From Trichosporon coremiiforme (lineage: Eukaryota; Basidiomycota; Tremellomycetes; Trichosporonales; Trichosporonaceae), in the NCBI GenBank assembly GCA_039545355.1, contig BCJJ01000021.1, forward strand, positions 620,001 through 684,000: DNA of 64,000 nt, given 5' to 3'. The translations under genes were made by a program, and so were the position numbers. The notes beneath the pieces were generated by a model. That model was not told where the DNA came from and searched no databases. It saw only the letters and a program-made list of their open reading frames with translations. This document shows positions 32,856 through 42,960 of this stretch, piece by piece. Within the stretch, counting starts at the first letter, position 1. Every line of letters begins with the position of its first letter.

Positions 32856-34490
32856 ATGGCCTCGAATCCGGCCTCACGACGAAACTCGATAACCCAATGG
32901 CACGAGATCGACTTCTCCTTCCCCCATGTGCCGCCGCCAAAGCGCGAACCAAAGGGCGGAGTGAGGGTGTATGAGTCACCGAGTCCGACACCGTTCCTCG
33001 CGCAAATGAGCGCGTTCGAATTCCTGCTTCCTTCCGAAGAGGGAGTAAGCCCAATGCCGAGCTACGCGGGGGTCCTGCCCGCGATAGTGGAGGGAGAGAG
33101 GACGTTGTCGAGGGGGGAACTGAGGCGCATCAGTCTCAGGCTGGCGGGCGGGTTGAGGGCGATGGGGGTGAAGAGGGGAGATGTGGGGGTCGTGCAGGCT
33201 GAGGGCGTCGAGGGCTCAATCGCTGTCATGGGATGTCTGGCGGCGGGGGTGGTCGCGAGTCCAGTAGTGCCGGATGTCGAGGTGCGACACCAGCTTCAAG
33301 ACTCGCGGCCGAGATTGGTGTTCGTTTCGCCGAGCCAACTCCCCGCTTTCGAAGCTGCGAACAAGCAGCTAGCTCAGCCGATCAGCGACGACCGCGTGAT
33401 CCTCCTGTCACGGCCTAGCGCTAGCGCTGCGTTCGATCTGACGCCGCAACGACATCGAACCCTCTATGACATGCTCGCCGCGGAAGAAGCGGCGCCGGCA
33501 CAGTTCAACGGCGCGTCCAGCACGTCTCCGGCGTTGAGGCTCTACACCCCCAGTCGGCGTCCCGTCGTTCTCACCCACTTGAACGTGACGGCGCAGCTGT
33601 CGGCGGCTCAGCTCGAACTCGGTCCCAGTGACGTCGCCCTCGTCGTCCCCGGTGCTCCTTTCATTGCGTCCCTCGTCCCACTCGCCCTCGGTGCCGCCGT
33701 GACCCACTGTACGGGCTCTCTCCTGTCCTCGCTGGAGGACAGCGAAGCGACCGTCGCGTTCCTCCCTCCTCCTGCGATCTCGTGTCTCCTCGAGAAACTC
33801 GGGTCGAGGGACGGGGAAGCGCGCGAACTCAGCCTGCGCACAGTAATCTCGACCGGTGCGCCGCTGCACTCTCTCGGTCGACGACTCGAACGCATCCTCC
33901 CATCGGTCCGTGTCCTGCCAGCGTATTCGACCATCGAGAGCGGACTCGCAATCCTCCATGCAGACGACCCCGATACGACTGTCGGTCTCCTCGCCCCGGG
34001 TCTGCAGGCGCGTCTCCTGTCTTCTGACGGGAGCGATGCACCCCTCGGCTCGAAAGGAGAATTACTCCTCCGCGGACCGTTCGTGTCCACCTCGTCCCAC
34101 TGGCATCGTACCGGCGACATCGCCTCGGTCCGTCACGGGCGCTGGACTGTCCATGGCAAGATTCAGAACCGCTTCATCGTCAACGTCACCTCTATTTGTC
34201 CGGAGCGGCTGGAGGCGCTGCTCTTGCGTCATCCCCGCGTGAGAGATGCGGCCGTCTCGGGCAGTAGGGGGGGTGTCAGGGCGCACCTCGTGATGGACAA
34301 AGGAGACGGAGGAGAGGCGGTGCAGCACGTCATGCGATACGTGCAGGGCCGCACGAGGAAGCAGAAGTGGATACAGGGCGTGGTCCTGACGGAGGCGATT
34401 CCGAGGACGTCGGCCGGGTTGGTGAAGCGGGGGGAGTTGGGAGCGGGCGAGGTCGTTAGGTATGAGCCGAGCAAGTGGGCCCGCATGTAG
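32856..34490 (+). CDS. ANL-superfamily (AMP-ligase fold) protein, probably inactive
   Basis: A single exon, 544 residues, unusual among its intron-rich neighbours. The fold is that of acyl-CoA synthetases and adenylating enzymes: LSRGELRRISLRLAGGLRAM and SIAVMGCLAAGVVASPVVPD (N-domain), VVLTHLNVTAQLSA, VISTGAPLHS, LPAYSTIESGLAIL (A5-like, Glu kept), HWHRTGDIASVRHGRW (A7-like, TGD kept), and the C-domain LEALLLRHPRVRDAAVSG. Key ATP-handling parts are gone. The Gly/Ser/Thr-rich P-loop that should precede VVLTHLN is replaced by RLYTPSRRP, and the A10 lysine (PRTxxGKxxRxxL in relatives) is Leu in PRTSAGLVKRGEL. I infer a pseudoenzyme or a protein with another ligand. The ATG at 32856 has a good context (ACACAATGG). 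Confidence 0.85.
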   Translation: MASNPASRRNSITQWHEIDFSFPHVPPPKREPKGGVRVYESPSPTPFLAQMSAFEFLLPSEEGVSPMPSYAGVLPAIVEGERTLSRGELRRISLRLAGGLRAMGVKRGDVGVVQAEGVEGSIAVMGCLAAGVVASPVVPDVEVRHQLQDSRPRLVFVSPSQLPAFEAANKQLAQPISDDRVILLSRPSASAAFDLTPQRHRTLYDMLAAEEAAPAQFNGASSTSPALRLYTPSRRPVVLTHLNVTAQLSAAQLELGPSDVALVVPGAPFIASLVPLALGAAVTHCTGSLLSSLEDSEATVAFLPPPAISCLLEKLGSRDGEARELSLRTVISTGAPLHSLGRRLERILPSVRVLPAYSTIESGLAILHADDPDTTVGLLAPGLQARLLSSDGSDAPLGSKGELLLRGPFVSTSSHWHRTGDIASVRHGRWTVHGKIQNRFIVNVTSICPERLEALLLRHPRVRDAAVSGSRGGVRAHLVMDKGDGGEAVQHVMRYVQGRTRKQKWIQGVVLTEAIPRTSAGLVKRGELGAGEVVRYEPSKWARM

Positions 34491-34748
34491 CCTAGCCGCA
34501 AGAGCTGCAAGGGAAGAGGGTTGTACACGATAGACTGCAGTTGCAGAATGAAATGTCAGATGTCAGAAGTCTCACGGCCATTCACCCATCTCCTCGTTAC
34601 TGACCCACTGACCCACTGATACAAAAGTGCCGCCACGCACATTCGCTCACTCCTCGCCGCTCGCTGCGCTCGCTGAATCTAGAAAACGATGCATGAATGG
34701 GATACAATGAAGTGATAGTCTATGAGTGAATGTGGCTCTAAAGATCGG

Positions 34749-36715
34749 CTAGAAGAGTAGCGCGATACCGGCAGCAGCAGCAACGAACGAGGCAGCGACG
34801 CCAGCACGCGCCGCAGAGGAGTCGTTCTTGTTCCCACCATTCGAGTCGTCGCCTCCCGCCGCACTAGACTTTGCCGCGGAACTCGACTTCGTCGAACTCG
34901 GGCTCGGGCTCCCGCTCGCCGCCTCGCCCGTCTTGTCCGGCTGCGGCTGGCTCACCGAGCTAGTCGGCTTCTCAAACGTGGGGTGGTCACCCTGGAACGT
35001 ATTGTTGACATTGTCATTAACCCTCGCGAGACCAACACTGGGGGGATCGGCGCGGTACACCGTATACACGTTCTTCAGGAACGCGTCGCCAAAGATCCAC
35101 GGCGGGTTTGAGTCTTCCATCGCCGCAATCGCACCCATGCACCAGTGCTCGGCGCCGCGGAACTTGTTCCCTGTCCCGCCGAAGGATTCGAGATACTCGC
35201 GGGAATACGAGGCTGCGACCATGTCGTTGTCGTAGATTGGGTAGTCGACGCCGCCGAACTGGAACTTCAGGTCGAATTTCGGGATCGTGTCGCATGGGAA
35301 CATGTAGTTGCCACTGCCGGGCTGGGGGTACTCGAACGAGCCTTCGATTGGGTCGTAGAACTGCCCGACCTGGCTGGCCGGGCCCAGGATCAGAGTCGTG
35401 CCACTGTCGAACATGACCTCGGCAGCCTCCTGGGACGGCATGTCGCGTCCCCCGCCGCCGATGGAGAGAGCCTTGCCCTTGATCGAAGCACCCTCGACCG
35501 GGATCTGCCAGTACGCCAGGTTCTGCTGTGCGGCGGACGTGAAATTGACAAAGTTGATGTCGCCGGTGAAGTACGTCTGGTCCCAGCCGCCGAGCGTGAT
35601 GACGCCGCCGGGCGTCGCCATCGACACCATCTCCTGCGTCGAGTTCATCGTCACCGTCTCACGCTGCAGGTACATCGAGAACGCCTTGTTGTCCCACTTC
35701 TTCGCGAGATCGTACCACAGCGGCATCACGAATTCCTTGTCCTGGATGAGAGAGCCGGCGCCAGGCCACGAGAACCCGATCAGGCCGGAAATGTTCGTCC
35801 CCTGTCCCTCCCACTCGGTCGAGTGGTTGACCTCGCCGAACGTCGTGTTCGGCTGCGTCTCACCGGCCATCGACACCGTGTCCTGGCCCCAGATGCCGTC
35901 CGCGGTGCCGATACCGTACTGGATGCTGAAGTCGCCGGCCGAGTTGAGGGCAGTGTACGAGTTCGACTTGCTGGGATCGTACAGCGGCACGCCGCCGCAC
36001 TCGGTCTGGTTCGTGCACTCGACAAAGACCCACAGCGAGCCCGAGCCCGTGTCGACGACGAGCTCAAACTCTTGGTTCCCAAAGGTCACCGGCGCGGTGA
36101 ACTGCGTGTCGCGGCCCCAGTTCACAATGCTGTGTCGTTAGCATGCATGTACGCAAGCGCCGCATGCAAACGCTAATGGCCAGCTGATCGGCCAGATCGA
36201 GACCTGGCCACTGCCCGCACCACCCCCGAGCCAAAGTTCGGGGTCCGGCACGAATTAGAGTTTGCCATGTCTGCTAGTTGGGGTGTGGAGGTGTCCGCTG
36301 GGTGAACACGTACAGGACAAGCATACCTGCATGCTGGTGCGGCCATGCATCATGCGTTTCGTGCTGCGGACAAGGTGCGTGCGACGCGCGCACGGTGGGT
36401 TCGGCAGGGGGGTCGCAGAACTGATACTCACTCGGCGTTGACACCGTCACGCTTGGCGCGGCGCTGGAGGCGTTCGATGTTCTCTGTGTGCCGGCGAACG
36501 TCTCGGGCGAGGCGTTCGCGACCGGGCTCATCGAGGAGGGAGCGGTACTTGAGGCGCGTGTTGATGACCTGGTCGCGGGCCCAGGCGAGACGGACGTTCT
36601 CGTCCGGGTCGGTCCGGCGTGTCGGCTGGCGGGTGAGCTGCAGCGACTCGAGTGCTTGGACAGGGAGCACTTGCCCGGCAAGTGCGGTGACAAGCAGAAA
36701 GGGCGACAGCAGCAT
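34749..36715 (-). CDS. Secreted aspartic protease with GPI-type C-terminus
   Basis: Two exons on the minus strand: 36715-36432 and 36129-34749, giving 554 residues. A signal peptide (MLLSPFLLVTALAGQVLPVQA) and a basic Arg-rich propeptide (RRHTENIERLQRRAKR) precede the pepsin fold. Catalytic motifs are VVDTGSGSLW (Asp121) and MFDSGTTLIL (Asp336); the flap Tyr region is DFSIQYGIGTADG. The domain ends near residue 480 with WIFGDAFLKNVYTVY. A Ser/Pro/Lys/Thr-rich stalk follows, then a hydrophobic C-terminus (AGVAASFVAAAAGIALLF) preceded by Ser-Ala-Ala and an Asn/Asp/Ser-rich region, the pattern of a GPI-anchor signal. A surface yapsin-like protease is the likely product. The intron falls just before the NWG segment, at the same place as in the pseudogene at 40-41 kb. 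Confidence 0.93.
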
Positions 36716-37116
36716 GCTGCTGTGCTAAGAAGGTAGGGACGTAAGCCGCGGGGCGTAAGGGGTTTAGCGCACAGTCGCGGCAGTCGAGGGGTAGTCGATC
36801 GGCTGTCTGGTCGCCCGGCGCTGAAGCGGAACGTGCTTGACGTTAGGATACGCAGGCGACTGCGTGAACGTGAAAGTGTCGAACGTGAAGAATGCGTGCG
36901 TAGTGAAATGCGAATGCGAATGCGAGTGCGAATGCGTAGGGGGTCTATGGTCGACGGATGTCAGTCGAGTGTCGAAGGGAACAATAGAGCGTCAAGCTGC
37001 AGGCTGTCGAAAGAAGGCGTGGCAAACCGGCTGGAGGTGAGGCGGGACAGTCGAGAGCCGGCTCAAAGAGATGTCAAAATAAAGATGATGAGAATGATGA
37101 GGACAGAGAAAAGAAA

Positions 37117-37120
<4 letters not shown>

Positions 37121-37157
<37 letters not shown>

Positions 37158-37158
37158 A
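37121..37158. repeat. (GAGGGT)n array
   Basis: About six perfect copies of GAGGGT, G-rich on the plus strand and CT-rich on the strand of the protease promoter. It resembles but does not equal the TTAGGG telomere repeat. Confidence 0.75.
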
Positions 37159-37481
37159 GAGGAGGAGGGAGTTAGGTCGGGGAGCAAAGATGTCGAGAAG
37201 GAGTGGATAGAAGAAGAAGAAGAAGAAGAGGAAGAACGTTTGACAGGAAGGTAGAGGGAGGAAGTGGTGCGACTGCGGCCTGGTCAAGCACAGCTCAAGG
37301 ATGACAGTCGCGAACAGGACATCCATGACTGCGGAGACAGCGATCTCAGTGGTTGGTGCAAGATGACGCAGGCAGGCAGGCAGGCTGGCTGGCTGGCAGG
37401 CAGGTGCAAGGCCTCGAGGGGTGTGGCGTTAAGGGTTGCGCTCGCGTGCCTGATCACTGTCAGTGCGTCTTGCCTGCGTGG

Positions 37482-37518
37482 TGCCCTGTGTGCCCTGTGT
37501 GCCCTGTGTGCCCTGCGT
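37482..37518. repeat. 9-bp repeat GCCCTGTGT, about four copies
   Basis: Tandem copies, the last diverged. Confidence 0.7.
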
Positions 37519-37778
37519 CTGTGTGGGCATTCCAGACCACGGCAGGATCGATCTCTCTGGGCGTTGCACACCTGTTCACTGTCGTACCTCGTACCCTCGA
37601 ATGCTAACTCCCACTGTCCACAAAGCCATAAAGCCATGTTCGAGATCATGTCTGTGCCTGCGATCCCAATCCCTTCTGCGCATGCCTCTGTCCCGCGGTG
37701 TCTTAGCATCTGGAACGCTGATTGCAGAAGACCAGAGCCGTGTACATCAGACGCGGGAGTGAGCCTGTGCAGCGCAGT

Positions 37779-37812
37779 CTATTCGGTCTATTCGGCCTAT
37801 TCGGTCTATTCG
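37779..37812. repeat. 9-bp repeat TATTCGGTC, about four copies
   Basis: Four near-identical tandem units, one with GGC for GGT. Confidence 0.7.
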
Positions 37813-37969
37813 AGCTGCGCTGGCTGGCTGGCTGGGTCTGATCGTAAGCGCAGCATCAGGTCAAGCGCAGCCAGGTAGTCATGGTTAGCCATGGCTGGCG
37901 CACCAAAAGTCAAAAGTCGAGCTGCCCCAATTCTTCGGGTTCACGCGCCCGATCAGCTTCCCTCAGAGC

Positions 37970-38040
37970 TCTGGCACTCTGTCTGGCACTCTGGCACTCT
38001 GGCAATCTGGCAATCTGGCAATCTGGCAATCTGGCACTCT
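37970..38040. repeat. 8-bp repeat TCTGGCAM, about eight copies
   Basis: Units TCTGGCAC and TCTGGCAA form a block pattern (C-type outside, A-type inside), indicating growth by slippage from the middle. Confidence 0.75.
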
Positions 38041-39420
38041 GAACACTCTCGTCACCGAATGCGCCAGCCTCGGAAATATACGTCTTCTGAAGCCAACTAT
38101 AGCCAACGCACAGATCTGGACGCGGCCGACGCCACGGGCACGAGAGCAGTGAGAGCTCGTGCAGCGCAGGCTGCGCTTGCACACAAGGATGATACACGAC
38201 CGGCCAAGAGTCAAAGATTTTGGAGGGCCAAGACCTTGACGGTGGAGGCAACAGACGCAGCATGTTCCTGGCCAGCTTTCATTACGTGAAACCTTACCTC
38301 CTTACCTCCCCTCTGACCCTGAAGTGAGGTGAAGAACGATGGGCAACTCCCACAATCTCCTCTCGTGTCCTGCCTCGAACTGCCTGGTAGATGACCAGCT
38401 GCAGTGCGACGGTGCTACGCGATGCACTCGGAGTAAGCATCGGCGACCCAGGAAGAGCTAGCACGTCTGTTCGTCGGACTGAAGGCAGCTGGCGCGTGTC
38501 AATTGCCCGTTGGCAGCAAGCACGCGAATGACTTTTCTCCTCGATTCTCGAGGCTCCTCCAAGTGCACAAACTCACCAACAGGGCACCAAGCCGTCCCGA
38601 AAATCACTTATGAGCTGTACTTGTAATTCACGGGCTGGAATCGCCCTACGTTCCTCCCACCACAACGCCGCACAATGCACGCCCACCGCTTGCCTGCAGG
38701 TGAATGAGGGCCTGAGTCATGCACGTCCCTCGTAAGCCACCATCATGGGTGGCGGTCAGGAGCAGCGTGTCAGCCTGGGTGCCAACCATGGCCAGCCGTC
38801 GACCTGGCTGCGACATGAGCCACTCTTTCTCCACTTCTCACACCACTCACCCATCTGTTCTTATCATCTGTCTGGTACCCGCCCAGGTCACTGAGGCCCG
38901 CTCAGTTCAGAACGTGCATATACCGAAAAGCAGTCTGCGGGCACTGCGGCGCCCCAACCTCCTTCATCTCCCTTCATCTCCCTCCACCGTTCCACCGCCT
39001 CACCTCGAGCTCACACCCAGGCCGACTAAACTCCAATGGCGCATGGCTGGACTGGAACCCAGCTCAAACTGCTGGATTCTCGTCATGCACACGAGCATGC
39101 ATACCCAAGCTTCGGTGCGGGGCAGTATGCCGGCAGCACTGCGCACTGCGCCAATATTATGCATGCTGGCGCGCACACAAACCCGTGACTCACCACTACA
39201 CTCGCTCCACAGTCGCGTATAGGTGGCTCGTGATCTGCGCACAGACTGCGCATTGCGCATTGCACATTGCGTCTTCGATCTTTAATTGTCGCTCATCTCC
39301 GCTCCCCACTATTCGCTAGATGACTCTCCGCAGCCAGTCTTATCGCCTCCCAGTACCCAGACGGGTTCAGTCGCGGCCCACTGAGAGTCATCCCGAGATC
39401 GGTCCAGCCGCTCGGCTGAT

Positions 39421-39472
39421 TGTGCTGTGCTCTGCTGTGCTCTGCTGTGCTCTGCTGTGCTCTGCTGTGCTC
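39421..39472. repeat. 10-bp repeat TGCTGTGCTC, about five copies
   Basis: Near-perfect tandem array in non-coding DNA. Confidence 0.8.
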
Positions 39473-40035
39473 CTCTATCGTTTGCTTTCGTCTTTCAACT
39501 TGCACTACGCTCACGTTGGCGTCGGACTCTGGCTACCTCAGATCTTTGAAATAGGAGGCCAACCAGCCATCATGTCTACGGGCGTCTCCGATGAGCTCAG
39601 CACTCACCGCAGAGGGCCGCTCACCGCCATGCAACTTTCTTTGTGCCTGGCAACATCTCAACGCCGTCGATCTCACAATCTCTGGCGTGTCCGGCCGTCA
39701 TGTTGGCTGACTCCGCTTTCTGTCACTGGTCGCCGCTGTCGATCTCAGGACGGCGACCAGCCGCTGACCTGATTCCGTCTCACTCGCACCGCCAACATCC
39801 CCTTCAGCCCTAGCTGATCCCAACTTTGCGCCCTTGCGGTCGGCGCTCCCGTCAAGGTCGTTTGCATCAAGAAAAATAACAAAGGAATGGCTGTCGTACA
39901 CTGCTGACTGTTCTGATTCACTGCTGATCCCGGACATGCAGGATGCAGGGTGTCTCGAAGGCGGGTAAGCCCTGTGGCTTGGGCTTGCCTGAGCCCGCCC
40001 TCGGCACGCCGTCCCAGCCCACTCCACCTCGCCGC

Positions 40036-41060
40036 TTACTTGTCACCCCTGTACGGGGCGAAACCGACGGCAGCGGGCTCGAGCCGGTAGGCCGAGCACT
40101 GCGAGTGGAAGAAGTCGTCGCCAATGATGGCGCCAGAGGTGTCGAGCGGGCCCGTTCGGGGGGAGGCGCGTAGTAGATGACCTCAGCGAGACAGAGGTTG
40201 TCGGCGACCTTCTCGCCAACCCAGCCGCGGGGGCGGAGCCAGAAGTTCTTGCCGATGAAGCGGAGGCCGATGCTCTCCGTCGTGTCGCAGGCAACGACGT
40301 ACTGGCCGCCGTTGTCCGCGTCCTTGGCCTTGACCTTCAGCACAACGCGGTCGAGCACAGCCTTCGGCTTTGCACCGCTCCGGACCCCGAGCCGATGATG
40401 ATTGGCTTGACGTACGTGCCGAATGCGTCAGACTCCTTGTGCGAAACACCGTCGAGCGTCAAAGTCCAGAAGACCGGGTTCTCGGCGAGGGGGTTATGGG
40501 GATCCAAGTGATGTCCTCCGCGATCGCGTCTTTGTCGATGCCACTGATGGTCAGCATAGGGAGGAGACCTTCTGGTAAGCCTCGACCCACCACGAGTTCG
40601 TCTTCTCGTCGACCGCGAGGCCTCGCTCTGTGCGCTTGATACCGACACGAGTCGCACCCATCATGCCTGCGATGGAGGTGGTCGTAGCCGGAGATGTCGG
40701 CAGTCTGGGCAATGCCCGTTTGTCAGTTGATGTTGTGTATGCAGAGAGAGAGAGGAAGGAGGACTCTCCCAGGTCGTAGTCCAACGAAATGCCACCGACC
40801 GCAAAGTTGTCGCGAATGTAGTCGCCTGAGGCTTCGAAGCCGTCACCGTAACTAACCTCCAGCTGGCGCTGGTAGGTGGCATTGGTGGCGGTGGAGGACT
40901 TTCTCGCGTCGAATCCCGGAAGCTCCTTGCAGAGTGTGTCGGTGCACTGGGAACCCCAGGCCCAGGTGTCCGAGGAGCCTGTGTCGAAGAGGATGCCGTA
41001 GTGCTGCGCAGGCGTGCCGAGGTCGATGGGGACGGCGTACTGCGCACCCCAGTTGATGGC
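40036..41060 (-). pseudogene. Decayed aspartic protease (frameshifted, 5'-truncated)
   Basis: The homology runs on the minus strand from INWGAQYAVPIDLGTP through the first catalytic motif LFDTGSSDTWAWGSQC and ends with FFHSQCSAYRLEPAAVGF before a TAA at 40038-40036. The reading frame must switch at least four times. Segments include YGDGFEASGDYIRDNFAVGG, AGMMGATRVGIKRTERG, LTISGIDKDAIAEDITWIP, NPVFWTLTLDGVSHKESDAF, AKDADNGGQYVVACDTTES and SGAIIGDDFF, in different frames. Several switches fall near C or G homopolymers. Where the second active-site Asp (x-D-S-G-T) is expected, the sequence reads IIIGSGSGA, so that Asp is Gly. No signal-peptide exon is visible upstream of the acceptor at 41060, although an acceptor-like GCGCAG sits at the position used by the intact protease at 34.7 kb. 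Assembly indels could fake some shifts but not the lost Asp and exon. Confidence 0.8.
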
Positions 41061-42339
41061 CTGCGCCTCGCACGCGGTGGCGTCATTTTAGCGTGCTAGT
41101 GCATTCCGGCGCAGGACCGGAGGAGATCCGCAGGTCATGTCAGCAAGCCATCGGCCGTTAGCGCGCTCGAACCAGACTGGGGCGCGAGGAAGACACTCGG
41201 TTCGGCCGATGCTGAAGAGATCAGTTTCAGTCCCGAGATGTCGCCATTATCGGGGGACATGGTTCACCAAATCACACGCCCACGCCGACGACTCCATGCG
41301 GTCCGCCCTTCCGATAGAATTGATGCATAATGTTCTGCGTAAGCGAACAGAACATCTGCCGTCAGCAGGTCGGTGAATTCTCCGAGCGCTCCGAGACGTT
41401 CCACGCCATGGCGTACCCACGCGGAGGGCAGGGCGCAGCACATGGTCCACGCACATCCGACAAAGCGCGCTAGTAGGCTCGGAGAAGAATCAATAGATCG
41501 AGATTGTCATTCATAAGACCTCATCCATGGTGCGCTGCGCTCTTTATGGCCTAGCGCCAAGATGAGATACGGCAAGCTCGGCGAAACCGTCGAAGCGGTG
41601 CACGCTATGTACGCTCTGTCCGTGCGGCGTGAGGCGATAAGCGACACTTCATGCACATGAATGACGAGCTGACGACTCATACCAGTGTTCACCCCCGCGT
41701 ACACGGCGCCGGCGCCTCAAATTGAAGTGACGGACCCTCACGCGGGCACCCTCGCATTCAGTAGTGTCATTGTACGCAGCTTATCCTCGTTCTGCCATCA
41801 GGGAGAACGGAGTTGACGGGGGCACGTTCGACTTTGCATCTTCTTCATCACTTCACCCTCCTTTGGAAACCTCTGGAGAGAGTGACTTTGCTCTTTACCA
41901 CTTCATTGCGGGTGGATTCAGCCCTTGACACGTCGAAGGAGTGCGTGAAAGATCTCAACAGCATTTTTGAGTTCCTCGTGCGCCACTGACGCGATAAGAT
42001 AACCATCCAGTTCATGTCGTCGCCAGGCACACCCAATTGACTCGACCACTCGAACACCAGCTGGGGCTAACTTCTTGCTCGGCGCCCGTGCGCGCCGAGA
42101 CAACATGCAGCAGACGCCGGCTTGTGATTACCTTAAAGTAAGGCGTGCTCACCTTAATGTACCGAGCTGCTCATCTTAACGCAAAGGTAAAGCTCACCAC
42201 AGGAGAACGGGCGAGGATGTTACAGCGGAGGCTCGGGGAGTCTACACCCATGGGCATGTAAGCATAATCCAGCACGGTGGTCCCCAAGACCGCGCGGCGG
42301 AGTCTGCAGTGCAGTGCCGGTGGTTTGCCGTGGTCATGG

Positions 42340-42402
42340 GTCAAATCGCTTAGTTGTGAAGCCAAATCGCCTTGTCGTGAAGTCAAATGGGCTGGTTGTC
42401 AA
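42340..42402. repeat. Degenerate 21-bp tandem repeat, three copies
   Basis: Three 21-nt units beginning GTCAAAT/GCCAAAT and ending TGTGAA/CGTGAA/TGTCAA. As the unit is a multiple of three, one frame stays open, but no gene surrounds it. Confidence 0.55.
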
Positions 42403-42875
42403 CTCAATACTGACCCGGCGTGACCGTAAGCACAGCCGTCGGTCCGATGTTAAGTTAACAACCTTCAGCGTCCCGTATGACACCTGCGGGGTGTCTCGTT
42501 GGACAGACGTCAGTTGAGCTGGCTCCCAGCTCGCGCTGTGCTCGGAGATTGTGGAGAGCCTGTTGCCGAACCTTGTGGTGTGCATGAACTTTACGGCGCG
42601 GACGGGGCAAGCATGCACAAAACATGCTCACCGGGAACAACGGCCCCTTGCCCGTCATGTATGATACCAGCAGGCACTAAACGCACCGATACAAGATCCC
42701 TGACCTTCTCCTCGGTACTGCATGCTGGTCGCACGCTGGTCGTGCCCTGCGCGGGCAAGCAGCACAGCGAGTTATCCACTTCTTTCTCCGCCGCTGTCAA
42801 CACCCCGTACCAAGCACCCACTGTGCAATGCGAAGCGCGCGGAGAAGAACACCGCGCCCCACAAAGAGCGGTGGG

Positions 42876-42883
42876 CTATAAAG
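42876..42883 (+). promoter_or_regulatory. TATA box of the heme-thiolate peroxidase gene
   Basis: CTATAAAG lies 78 nt upstream of the ATG at 42961, a usual distance for a fungal TATA box with a short 5' UTR. A clear TATA box suggests inducible expression. Confidence 0.55.
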
Positions 42884-42960
42884 AGCGGAAGAAAGAGAAC
42901 TTCCCAGCTCGTATCCACATCGACTGAACAGCAAGCTCAACCGCAAGCTCAAAGTTACCC

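Larger units (their letters stand above)
36716..40035. other. 3.3 kb minisatellite-rich region without a recognisable gene
   Basis: Several independent tandem arrays with units of 6 to 10 nt are listed separately, together with GAATGC and GAA runs at about 36.9 and 37.2 kb and CAGG/CTGG runs near 37375-37405. Frames through the arrays give repetitive peptides with no domain. The left end is the promoter of the GPI-type protease. Confidence 0.5.
41061..42960. other. 1.9 kb region upstream of the peroxidase gene
   Basis: No gene is supported. It holds degenerate CCTTAA motifs around 42130-42185, a 21-bp tandem repeat at 42340-42402 and, at its right end, a TATA box for the heme-thiolate peroxidase. 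Remnants of the missing 5' part of the protease pseudogene were looked for and not found. Confidence 0.45.

Noticed and set aside
35145..36176. 343-residue open frame on the plus strand
   Set aside because: Antisense to the GPI-type aspartic protease; no motifs.
37970..39472. Tandem arrays considered as CRISPR-like repeats
   Set aside because: Units are 8-10 nt, directly adjacent with no spacers, in a eukaryotic genome; they are minisatellites.
41160..41200. tRNA-like GGTTCGAGC string on the minus strand
   Set aside because: B-box lacks the required final C pair, and no A-box or cloverleaf arms can be drawn.
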